Assembly: GCA_041394705.1 (NCBI GenBank)
Contig: JAWKHS010000026.1
Coordinates: 72,501 to 95,198, forward strand
Source of the DNA: Vicinamibacterales bacterium
Lineage (GTDB): Bacteria > Acidobacteriota > Vicinamibacteria > Vicinamibacterales > UBA2999
Length of the DNA stretch: 22,698 nucleotides
Direction: 5' to 3'
Each line of letters begins with the position of its first letter. The stretch's first letter is position 1. The notes under the pieces are model-generated. The model saw nothing but the letters and a program-made list of their open reading frames with translations, searched no databases and was not told the DNA's origin. The translations under genes were made by a program, and so were the position numbers. This document shows, one piece after another, positions 16,656-22,698 of this stretch.

Positions 16656-16788
16656 CTAAAGAAATTGTCGTCAGTCATCGCCGGCTCACTTGGTCTGGCC
16701 CCGGCCTTGCTCACCTGATGGCATCGGGCTCGAGGAGTCCGAGCGAGTCCTCTCCCCCAGCGCGGCAGCGTTCGGCCGGCACCCCACG

Positions 16789-16818
16789 GGACTCCAGGCC
16801 GTTCTCGGTCTGGAGTCC
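16789..16818 (+). promoter_or_regulatory. 13-bp hairpin in the probable 5' leader of the GNAT gene
   Basis: GGACTCCAGGCCG (16789-16801) pairs with CGGTCTGGAGTCC (16806-16818) through 13 pairs (one G-U), closing a TTCT tetraloop. It lies 27 nt before the ATG at 16846. No U-tract follows, so it is not an intrinsic terminator. A second GGAGTCC at 16734-16740 could pair with the left arm instead, giving two mutually exclusive structures. Confidence 0.45.
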
Positions 16819-16845
16819 ACGTGGTTTCGGCGCGGTCAGGTGAAC

Positions 16846-17511
16846 ATGGCGAACAGCGACACCATCGGATCGGCCGCCGGGACCTCCACGGTCCCATCCG
16901 GACAGCCGCGCGTGTCCGACACCGCGGGCGAGTGGCGCCGCGCATTGCCCGCGCTGCAGAACGACGTCGTGACGCTCCGAGAGCCAGCCCCCGCGGATGC
17001 GCTGGCGCTGCTCACGGCCCTCCCGGAATACGGGCTCCACGAGATCGTCTCGGATGCCCCAGCGCCGACCGTCGCCGGTGTGCAGTCGTTCATCGAGCGG
17101 CTCGCCGTCGATCGGCGGTCGGGTTCGCTGCGGTGCTGGGTCATCGTGGCCGCCGACAGCGACATGCCCGTCGGGTTGATTGCGCTGCGCTCTCTCGACC
17201 AGGGCGGCGCCGCCGCGGAGGGCGGCGCCGTCATCGCCCCCGAGCTTCGCGGGACACCGATCTTCCATGCGGCCGCCCGCCTCGTGCTCGATGCGTTCTT
17301 CCAGCGCATGGGCGGTCACCGCGTCGAGTTCCGGGTGGACGTGCGCAACGGCCGCGCGAACGGTGCGCTCCGCAAGCTGGGGGCGTCGCAGGAGGGTCTC
17401 CTACGGCGCGCCCGCCGCGCCGCCGACGAGTTCCACGACCAGCTGCTCTGGGCCATCGTCGCCTCCGACTGGCGGCAGCCGAGACAGAGCGGCAGCGTCC
17501 GCATCCACTGA
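16846..17511 (+). CDS. GNAT-family N-acetyltransferase (RimJ/RimL-like)
   Basis: 221 aa. After a low-complexity Ser/Thr/Gly-rich N-terminus (~35 residues) comes a GNAT domain resembling the RimJ/RimL type: VVTLREPAPADALALL, WVIVAADSDMPVGLIALRSLD, and the C-terminal RVEFRVDVRNGRANGALRKLGASQEGLLRRA. Such enzymes use acetyl-CoA to acetylate protein N-termini, antibiotics or small amines; the substrate is unknown. The classical pyrophosphate-binding Q/RxxGxG/A loop is weak here. GTG 16840 or ATG 16846 may be the start. It is a single-gene unit closed by a strong terminator. Confidence 0.82.
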   Translation: MANSDTIGSAAGTSTVPSGQPRVSDTAGEWRRALPALQNDVVTLREPAPADALALLTALPEYGLHEIVSDAPAPTVAGVQSFIERLAVDRRSGSLRCWVIVAADSDMPVGLIALRSLDQGGAAAEGGAVIAPELRGTPIFHAAARLVLDAFFQRMGGHRVEFRVDVRNGRANGALRKLGASQEGLLRRARRAADEFHDQLLWAIVASDWRQPRQSGSVRIH

Positions 17512-17532
17512 TTCGACACCCCGTCCGCTGTT

Positions 17533-17572
17533 GGGCCCGGGCGCTTCCAGGGGCGCCCGGGCCCCTTTTTTT
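17533..17572 (+). terminator. Rho-independent terminator after the GNAT gene
   Basis: A perfect 12-bp GC stem, GGGCCCGGGCGC (17533-17544) with GCGCCCGGGCCC (17553-17564), has an 8-nt loop and is followed by CTTTTTTT (17565-17572). Confidence 0.93.
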
Positions 17573-17607
17573 GCAGCTGGCGCGTGGCCGAGCCTCATCC
17601 CCGGCGG

Positions 17608-17613
17608 TACACT
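17608..17613 (+). promoter_or_regulatory. Putative -10 box for queA
   Basis: TACACT lies between the upstream terminator and queA. Transcription would begin near 17620, leaving a leader of ~25 nt before the proposed CTG start. Confidence 0.35.
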
Positions 17614-17645
17614 TGGCTTCCGGCCGCTTCCAGCGTGGTGCCAGC

Positions 17646-18707
17646 CTGCGCGTCTCCGACTTCGATTTCGACCTGCCCGCGCGACTGATTGCGCAGTTCC
17701 CGCCCGAGGAGCGCGGGAGCTCGAAGCTCATGCGCCTCGACCGCCAGACCGGTGACGTCGCGCACGGCGCCTTCGCCGACCTGCCGCGCTGGCTCCGCCG
17801 CGGGGATCTCCTGGTCGTGAACGACACGAAGGTGTTCCCTGCGCGCCTGCTCGGCCGGCGCGAACCGGGCGGCGGCGCCGTGGAGTGCCTGCTGCTGTCG
17901 CGGACGACACCTCCGGCGGCGTCAGCCGCCGCCGAGGAATGGCGTGCGCTCGTCAGCCCCGGCTCCCGTGTGTCCCCAGGGACCCGTCTGGTGTTCGAGC
18001 GCGACGGCGTTCGTCTTGACGGCGAGGTCGTCGAGCGGGCCGCTTCCGCCCGCCTCGTGCGGCTGTCCACGCTCGACGGCACGCCGGTGATGGAGGCCGT
18101 GGAGCGCCTCGGCCACGTGCCCCTGCCGCCGTACATCAAGCGCGCCGACGCTGCCTCGGACCACGATCGCTATCAGACCGTCTACGCCCGTCACTCCGGC
18201 TCGATTGCGGCGCCCACCGCGGGCCTCCACTTCACCCCGGCCACGTTCCAGGCGCTGGCCGCCGCCGGCGTCGAACGGACGTCGATCACGCTGCACGTCG
18301 GGTACGGCACCTTCCAGCCGGTGCGCGTGGAGCACGTCGAGGAACACCGGATGGCGTCCGAACACTACGAGGTCGGCGCCGAGGCCGCCGACGCCCTGAC
18401 CCGCGCCCTTGCCGAGGGGCGTCGGATCGTCGCGGTCGGGACGACCACCACGCGGACCCTCGAGTCGCTCCCCATCGAGCACGGGCGCGTGGCGGCCGGG
18501 CGCGGCGACACCGCCCTGTTCATCTCGCCCGGCTTCCGCTTCCGACTCGTGAGCGGTCTCGTCACGAACTTCCACGTGCCGCGCTCGTCGCTACTGATGC
18601 TCGTGTCGGCCTTCGCCGGCGTCGACCACGTTCGCGAGGCCTACGCGCAGGCGGTCGCGGCCGAGTACCGTTTCTACAGCTACGGCGATGCCATGCTGGT
18701 GCTCTGA
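17646..18707 (+). CDS. queA: S-adenosylmethionine:tRNA ribosyltransferase-isomerase (QueA)
   Basis: 353 aa (E. coli 356). It transfers the ribosyl moiety of SAM to preQ1 in tRNA, forming epoxyqueuosine. The N-terminus RVSDFDFDLPARLIAQFPPE matches the universal QueA start M-R-V-x-D-F-x-F-x-LP. Further motifs are VVNDTKVFPARLLG (57-70), PLPPYIKR, SIAAPTAGLHFT, THTGYGTFQPV-like LHVGYGTFQPV and FITNFH-like LVTNFHVPRSSLLMLVSAF. The codon at the conserved Met position is CTG; no ATG, GTG or TTG is in frame there. The only other candidate is TTG 17613, adding 11 residues and overlapping the putative -10. Downstream enzymes of queuosine synthesis are not in this window. Confidence 0.93.
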   Translation: MRVSDFDFDLPARLIAQFPPEERGSSKLMRLDRQTGDVAHGAFADLPRWLRRGDLLVVNDTKVFPARLLGRREPGGGAVECLLLSRTTPPAASAAAEEWRALVSPGSRVSPGTRLVFERDGVRLDGEVVERAASARLVRLSTLDGTPVMEAVERLGHVPLPPYIKRADAASDHDRYQTVYARHSGSIAAPTAGLHFTPATFQALAAAGVERTSITLHVGYGTFQPVRVEHVEEHRMASEHYEVGAEAADALTRALAEGRRIVAVGTTTTRTLESLPIEHGRVAAGRGDTALFISPGFRFRLVSGLVTNFHVPRSSLLMLVSAFAGVDHVREAYAQAVAAEYRFYSYGDAMLVL

Positions 18708-18724
18708 CCACCGACGCCGCGGGA

Positions 18725-18754
18725 GCGCGCCGGGCCGACCCGTCCCCGGCGCGC
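18725..18754 (+). other. GC-rich hairpin between queA and the DHS-like gene
   Basis: GCGCGCCGGG (18725-18734) and CCCGGCGCGC (18745-18754) form a perfect 10-bp stem with a 10-nt loop, 17 nt after the queA stop. There is no T-run, so it may be a weak terminator, an RNA 3'-end stabiliser, or part of the next promoter. Confidence 0.4.
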
Positions 18755-18764
18755 ATCGAGCGGC

Positions 18765-18770
18765 TATGCT
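18765..18770 (+). promoter_or_regulatory. Putative -10 box for the DHS-like gene
   Basis: TATGCT ends 6 nt before ATG 18777, predicting a leaderless transcript. The intervening CCTAGG offers at most a weak ribosome-binding site. Confidence 0.4.
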
Positions 18771-18776
18771 CCTAGG

Positions 18777-19736
18777 ATGAAGCTCGGATACGGAGAGGTC
18801 GACCTGTCCACGGTGCGCCGGTACCCCCTGGCCGAGCGTGCCAGCAAGGTACGGCGCGACGATCTCGCGCGACCGCCCGTGCCCGGCGAGAGCGTTGGCG
18901 CGTGGCTCGAGCGCCTGCCGCGGCTGCTCGCCGCCCGGGATCTCGTGAGGGTCGTCCGTGCGGTGACGGCGGCCCGCGAGGCCTCGGCGCCCATCATCTG
19001 GGGTCTGGGCGCCCACGTCATCAAGGTGGGCCTCGGGCCCGTGATCGTGGACCTCATGGAGCGCGGCTACGTCTCGGCCGTTGCCCTGAACGGCGCCGGC
19101 CTGATTCACGATGTCGAGGTCGCGCTCGCCGGGGCCACGTCGGAGGACGTCGACGCCGCGCTCGGTCCGGGGGTCTTCGGCATGGCCGAGGAGACCGGGA
19201 CCGGCATCAACGAGGCGATGACGCAAGGGGTGGCCGCGGGCGCCGGCCTTGGTCGGGCGGTCGCGGAGTGGCTCGCGGCCCGTCGACCGCCGCACCAGGA
19301 CGTCAGCGTGCTGTGCGCCGCGGTCAGGCTGGGGGTACCGGTCACGGCTCACGTCGCCCTCGGCACCGACATCGTGCACATGCACCCCGGCGCGTCGGGG
19401 GCCGCGATCGGCGAGGGCAGCCTCCGCGATTTCCGCCACCTGGCCGCTTCGGTGACGCACCTGGCCGGCGGTGTGTATTTGAACTGCGGCTCCGCGGTGG
19501 TCCTGCCCGAGGTGTTCCTCAAGGCCGTCGCCGTGGCTCGCAACCTCGGCCACGACCTGAGGGGGCTGACGACGGTCGACCTCGATTTCCGATCGCAGTA
19601 CCGGCCGCTGACCAACGTCGTCCGCAGGCCGACCGAGGGTGTCGGGCACGGGATCCACCTCACCGGCCACCACGAGATCATGATTCCGCTGCTCGCGGCC
19701 GCGCTCGTCGATCGGGAGGCGCCAGCGGGGCCGTGA
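18777..19736 (+). CDS. Deoxyhypusine synthase-like protein, function unknown
   Basis: 319 aa, no signal peptide or membrane segments, so cytoplasmic. The order of motifs resembles the deoxyhypusine synthase fold: a nucleotide-binding-like strand IIWGLGAHVIKVGLGPVI (73-90), the ALNGAGLIHDVEVAL block (103-117) recalling the TGAG...D segment of DHS, GVPVTAHVALGTDIVHMHP (186-204), a Gly/Asn/Cys-rich GGVYLNCGSAVVLPEVFLKA (231-250), and a final HHEIMIPLLAAAL. In true DHS a catalytic Lys lies shortly before the last helix; here the matching stretch is GVGHGIHLTGHHE (288-300), without Lys. eIF5A, the normal DHS target, is not expected in bacteria, so another chemistry is likely. The assignment is by eye and could be wrong. 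Confidence 0.6.
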   Translation: MKLGYGEVDLSTVRRYPLAERASKVRRDDLARPPVPGESVGAWLERLPRLLAARDLVRVVRAVTAAREASAPIIWGLGAHVIKVGLGPVIVDLMERGYVSAVALNGAGLIHDVEVALAGATSEDVDAALGPGVFGMAEETGTGINEAMTQGVAAGAGLGRAVAEWLAARRPPHQDVSVLCAAVRLGVPVTAHVALGTDIVHMHPGASGAAIGEGSLRDFRHLAASVTHLAGGVYLNCGSAVVLPEVFLKAVAVARNLGHDLRGLTTVDLDFRSQYRPLTNVVRRPTEGVGHGIHLTGHHEIMIPLLAAALVDREAPAGP

Positions 19737-19742
19737 TACAGT
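19737..19742 (+). promoter_or_regulatory. Putative -10 box for the tRNA gene
   Basis: TACAGT ends 11 nt before the first base of the tRNA. It overlaps the TGA stop region of the DHS-like gene. Confidence 0.3.
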
Positions 19743-19753
19743 CACAGGTTCGT

Positions 19754-19830
19754 GCCGGAGTAGCTCAGCCGGTTAGAGCATGCGTCTCATAAGCGCAGGG
19801 TCGGCGGTTCGAGTCCGCCCTCCGGCACCA
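19754..19830 (+). tRNA. tRNA with anticodon CAT (tRNA-Met elongator or tRNA-Ile2)
   Basis: 77 nt including an encoded CCA. The acceptor arms GCCGGAG and CTCCGGC pair perfectly with discriminator A. The D arm (TAGCTCAGCCGGTTAGAGC), the anticodon arm TGCGT-CTCATAA-GCGCA and the T arm (GGCGGTTCGAGTCCGCC) are all intact. The anticodon is CAT. It is not an initiator: position 1-72 is paired and the anticodon stem lacks the three G:C pairs. Elongator Met and Ile(CAT, lysidine-modified) share the CTCATAA loop. Its acceptor lacks the C4:G69/C5:G68 pairs that favour TilS in E. coli, but tilS begins 80 nt downstream. Confidence 0.95.
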
Positions 19831-19858
19831 GCCTTCGCCTCCGATTCGGTCGAAGGCT
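19830..19858 (+). other. Stem-loop immediately after the tRNA
   Basis: AGCCTTCG (19830-19837) and CGAAGGCT (19851-19858) form an 8-bp stem, with a small inner CCG/CGG pairing (19841-19843 with 19847-19849). It begins at the tRNA's last base. There is no T-run, so it may be a processing signal or weak terminator before tilS. Confidence 0.4.
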
Positions 19859-19910
19859 GTCCGTCCTGAACCGCGGCGGGCGGCAGGTCCGCGGACGCGC
19901 CGGGGAAGCA

Positions 19911-21329
19911 GTGGGAGCGGCCCTACTCGAACGGATTCTGCGGCACGCCACGCGCCATCGCTTGTGGCCTGAGGGTGCCCGTCTCATGGCGGCCGTGTCC
20001 GGCGGCTCCGATTCTGTGGCCCAGCTGATTCTGCTCCGCGACCTCGCGGCGGACGGTCTGTTCGAACTCGCGGGCGCCGCCCACCTCAACCACCAGATGC
20101 GGCCGTCGGCCGATCGGGACGAAGCGCATGTGCGCGACCTGTGCGCGACGCTGGGCGTCCCGGTGGTCGTCGATCGTGCGCCGGTGCTCGACCTCGCCGC
20201 TGCGTGGCGGTGCTCGCCCGAGGTGGCGGCGAGGCGTGCGCGGTATGCGTTTCTCGAAGGTGCCCGGACGCGTCTCGCGGCCGATCGCGTGGCGGTGGCG
20301 CACACGTGCGACGACCAGGCCGAAACGCTGCTGCTGCGGCTGTTCAGGGGGGCCGGGACGCACGGCCTGCGAGGCATTCCCGCGGTACGCGGCGCGATCA
20401 TCCGGCCCGTGCTCGAGTGCTCCCATGCCGAACTTCGCTCCCACCTCGTGGCGCGCCGCGTGGCCTGGGTCGACGACGAGACCAATCGGGACACCTCGCA
20501 GGCCAGGAATCGAGTCCGTCACGAGCTGCTGCCGACCATCCGCGCCCGCTACCAGCCCGCCATCGTCCGGGTGCTCGCGAGGACGGCGGATATCGCCGCC
20601 GACGAGGACCGGCTGCTCGAAGACCTCGCGGCCGAGGTGGAATCCCGTGCCGTCCGCGTCACCCCTCACGGCGTGTCCCTGGCCGGGGACGTGTTGGCCT
20701 CCGCCCCGCTCGCACTCCGGCGACGGGTGGTTCGGCGGGCCATGGCGACGGCCGGCGCCGTCCGTGCACCGGACCTGGCGGACGTCGAGCGCGTCCTGGC
20801 CGTGGTGTCGGGGACCCTGGGCGTCACCGAAACGGCCGGCCTTCGCGTGGAACGTTTTTCCGGGGACGCTGTCTTATCCATCAGGGGAGTGGCGGTCGAG
20901 CCGCCCCTCCCGGACCGGGTGCTCGTGGTCCCTGGGCACGTCGAGTTGCCGGAGTTGGGCGCGGGTTGCCGGCTGGTGGCCGAACGGCCGATAAACGGGA
21001 AGGGCCGGGCCGCCGGACGCCATCGGGTGGTCCTTCGGGGGGACGTGCCGGCACCACTGATGGTCCGAGCCCGTCGGCCGGGAGACCGGATCCGGCCGGT
21101 GGGACTCGGCGGATCGAAGAAGCTGCAGGACCTGCTGGTGGACCGCAAGGTGCCGCGGCAAGAACGGGCGCGCGTGCCGGTCGTGGCCGACGCCACGGGG
21201 CGCCTGGTGTGGGTGGTCGGGCACGCGACGGCCTCGGCGGCCGTGGCGGCTGCGGGCGCAAGTGACGTGATAATCTTGACTTTTGACCAGCCGGACGCGT
21301 CGGAGGTGCCCGGCTCGGAGGGACCGTGA
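19911..21329 (+). CDS. tilS: tRNA(Ile)-lysidine synthase TilS
   Basis: 472 aa, close to full-length TilS with its C-terminal domains. It ligates lysine to C34 of tRNA-Ile(CAU), switching both codon reading (AUA) and charging from Met to Ile. It has the PP-loop SGGSDS (30-35), HLNHQMRPSADRDEAHV, VAHTCDDQAETLLLRLFRGAGTHGLRGI and RPVLECSHAELRSHL, and near the C-terminus VRARRPGDRIRPVGLGGSKKLQDLLVDRKVPRQER, typical of the TilS tRNA-binding tail. The start is GTG 19911; I see no better one. The stop overlaps ftsH as GTGA. Confidence 0.93.
   Translation: MGAALLERILRHATRHRLWPEGARLMAAVSGGSDSVAQLILLRDLAADGLFELAGAAHLNHQMRPSADRDEAHVRDLCATLGVPVVVDRAPVLDLAAAWRCSPEVAARRARYAFLEGARTRLAADRVAVAHTCDDQAETLLLRLFRGAGTHGLRGIPAVRGAIIRPVLECSHAELRSHLVARRVAWVDDETNRDTSQARNRVRHELLPTIRARYQPAIVRVLARTADIAADEDRLLEDLAAEVESRAVRVTPHGVSLAGDVLASAPLALRRRVVRRAMATAGAVRAPDLADVERVLAVVSGTLGVTETAGLRVERFSGDAVLSIRGVAVEPPLPDRVLVVPGHVELPELGAGCRLVAERPINGKGRAAGRHRVVLRGDVPAPLMVRARRPGDRIRPVGLGGSKKLQDLLVDRKVPRQERARVPVVADATGRLVWVVGHATASAAVAAAGASDVIILTFDQPDASEVPGSEGP
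21317..21322 (+). promoter_or_regulatory. Ribosome binding site of ftsH
   Basis: GGAGGG lies inside the 3' end of tilS, 3 nt before GTG 21326. The spacing is short, but it supports a coupled GTG start. Confidence 0.5.
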
Positions 21330-22698
21330 ATTCCACCGCTAAGAGCCTCGTGTTCTGGTCCATCCTGTTCGTGGTTGGGCTGCTCGTGTGGAACTTCTCG
21401 TCGAGGCTCCAGCGCAACGAGAACCCGGTCAACTTCAGCGAGTTCATCTCCTGGGTCGACGCCGGCCAGGTGCAGAGCGTCACGATCGTCGGCAATGACA
21501 TCACCGGCGTCACCAAGGGCCTCGAGAAGTTCCGCACCTACGCGCCGTTCCAGTACGAGGGCCTCGCCAATCGCCTGATCGACCGCGGTGTCAGCGTCGA
21601 GAGCAAGGCGCCCACCGAGTCACCCTGGGCCGCCATCCTGTATTCGTGGGCGCCGATCCTCCTGCTGATCGGGTTCTGGGTCTTCTTCATGCGTCAGGTC
21701 CAGAGCGGCGGCAACAAGGCGCTGTCGTTCGGGAAGAGCAAGGCGAAGCTGTCGTCCTCCGCTCAGAAGAAGGTCACGTTCCGCGACGTCGCTGGCGTGG
21801 ACGAGGCGAAGGACGAGCTCCAGGAAATCATCGAATTCCTGAAGGAGCCGCAGAAGTTCCAGAAGCTCGGTGGACGGATTCCCAAGGGCGTCCTGCTCAT
21901 GGGCCCGCCGGGAACCGGCAAGACCCTCCTGGCGCGCGCGGTGGCCGGTGAGGCCAACGTGCCGTTCTTCTCGATCAGCGGTTCGGACTTCGTGGAGATG
22001 TTCGTGGGCGTCGGCGCCAGCCGCGTCCGCGATCTGTTCGAACAGGGCAAGAAGAACGCCCCCTGCATCGTGTTCATCGACGAGATCGACGCGGTCGGCC
22101 GGCATCGCGGCGCGGGTCTCGGCGGCGGCCATGACGAGCGGGAGCAGACGCTGAACCAGCTGCTCGTCGAGATGGACGGTTTCGAGTCGAACGAAGGCGT
22201 CATCCTCGTGGCGGCCACCAACCGGCCGGACGTGCTCGACCCGGCGCTGCTGCGCCCGGGCCGCTTCGACCGCCGGATCGTCGTCAACCGGCCCGACGTG
22301 AAGGGCCGCGAGGGCATTCTCGGGGTGCACACCAAGAAGATCCCGATGGCCGACGACGTCGACATCAAGACGCTCGCGCGGGGCACGGCGGGCTTCGCCG
22401 GCGCCGACCTGGCCAATCTGGTGAACGAGGCCGCCCTCAACGCCGCGCGCCAGAACAAGAAGGCCGTGGCCATGGTGGACTTCGAGTTCGCCAAGGACAA
22501 GGTCCTCATGGGCGCCGAGCGGCGCTCCATGATCGTCACCGAGGAGGAGAAGCGCGTCACGGCCGTCCACGAGGCCGGTCATGCGCTGCTCGCCGTGCTC
22601 CTGCCGAAGGCCGACCAGCTGCACAAGGTCACGATCATCCCGCGCGGGATGGCGCTCGGCCTCACGACGCAGCTGCCGCTCGACGAGAAGCACAACTA
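21326..22698 (+). CDS. ftsH: ATP-dependent zinc metalloprotease FtsH, truncated by the window end
   Basis: 457 complete codons are visible; the full protein is usually ~600-650 aa. It is a hexameric inner-membrane AAA+ protease that degrades misfolded membrane proteins and regulators. Two membrane segments (about 7-24 and 102-122) flank the periplasmic domain. They are followed by the AAA+ module: Walker A GPPGTGKT (193-200), Walker B VFIDEID (249-255) and the second region of homology ATNRPDVLDPALLRPGRFDRR (297-317). The zinc motif HEAGH is at 415-419; the third metal ligand is beyond the window. GTG 21326 overlaps the tilS stop by 4 nt. The hpt gene often found between tilS and ftsH is missing. 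Confidence 0.96.
   Translation, partial: MNSTAKSLVFWSILFVVGLLVWNFSSRLQRNENPVNFSEFISWVDAGQVQSVTIVGNDITGVTKGLEKFRTYAPFQYEGLANRLIDRGVSVESKAPTESPWAAILYSWAPILLLIGFWVFFMRQVQSGGNKALSFGKSKAKLSSSAQKKVTFRDVAGVDEAKDELQEIIEFLKEPQKFQKLGGRIPKGVLLMGPPGTGKTLLARAVAGEANVPFFSISGSDFVEMFVGVGASRVRDLFEQGKKNAPCIVFIDEIDAVGRHRGAGLGGGHDEREQTLNQLLVEMDGFESNEGVILVAATNRPDVLDPALLRPGRFDRRIVVNRPDVKGREGILGVHTKKIPMADDVDIKTLARGTAGFAGADLANLVNEAALNAARQNKKAVAMVDFEFAKDKVLMGAERRSMIVTEEEKRVTAVHEAGHALLAVLLPKADQLHKVTIIPRGMALGLTTQLPLDEKHN

Larger units (their letters stand above)
16323..16845. other. 523-bp intergenic region between fabH and the GNAT gene
   Basis: I see no convincing gene here. A short minus-strand frame (about 16680 to 16445) has no recognisable domain. 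What it does hold is two AT-rich islands about 197 bp apart in otherwise GC-rich DNA, each containing an IHF-consensus match, and a 13-bp hairpin just before the GNAT gene. No U-tract terminator follows fabH. Confidence 0.6.

Noticed and set aside
16445..16680. Small minus-strand frame in the fabH-GNAT gap
   Set aside because: It has no recognisable domain or clear ribosome-binding site, and its composition is mixed. Its ends coincide with the AT-rich repeats, which explain it better.

Overview
The window is high-GC chromosomal DNA from a free-living bacterium. It begins inside a ribosomal RNA operon (3' part of 23S, then 5S and an intrinsic terminator) and continues through housekeeping genes to a truncated ftsH. 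I see no phage, insertion sequence or CRISPR array. The yebC-ruvC-ruvA-ruvB block, nearby queA, tilS-ftsH, many GTG/TTG starts and a eukaryote-like Dus fit a deep-branching soil lineage. Acidobacteriota (Vicinamibacteria-like) is my best guess, but it is inference: the 16S gene is outside the window and I could run no search.

Layout. 1-1976: 23S (partial), 244-nt spacer, 5S, terminator. 2014-3309: DUF2231 membrane protein (+) and CrcB fluoride channel (-). 3435-8587: fpg-like glycosylase (+), lipocalin and Dus3-like dihydrouridine synthase (an operon on -), TraB/GumN protein (+), and PPK2 plus 3-methyladenine glycosylase I (an operon on -). 8635-12215: cupin and membrane-anchored serine hydrolase (-), diverging from a hotdog thioesterase and a SAM methyltransferase (+). 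12367-16322: yebC-ruvC-ruvA-ruvB-fabH, a tight + operon in which every junction is a 4-nt start/stop overlap. 16323-16845: a 523-bp non-coding region with two AT-rich IHF-consensus-like sites and a 13-bp hairpin. 16846-17572: GNAT acetyltransferase and a strong terminator. 17646-22698: queA (apparently from a CTG codon), a deoxyhypusine-synthase-like protein, a tRNA with anticodon CAT, tilS and ftsH (cut by the window end).

How the genes work together. Genome maintenance is well represented: two base-excision glycosylases (Fpg-like, Tag) and the RuvABC Holliday-junction machinery. tRNA modification is the second theme: Dus (dihydrouridine), QueA (queuosine) and TilS (lysidine at C34 of tRNA-Ile CAT), the last lying 80 nt downstream of a CAT-anticodon tRNA. 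FabH starts fatty-acid synthesis, and FtsH, downstream of tilS, is the membrane quality-control protease.

Two signals go beyond gene content. Eight genes that begin transcription units have a TANNNT -10 box 6-10 nt before the start codon I favour, which points to widespread leaderless transcription. Several proteins are unusual family members: a bacterial Dus3-type synthase, a DHS-like protein lacking a lysine where DHS has its catalytic one, a serine hydrolase with Phe in place of the conserved motif Tyr, and an Fpg-like zinc finger without the usual Arg. No wholly new multi-gene system is evident.
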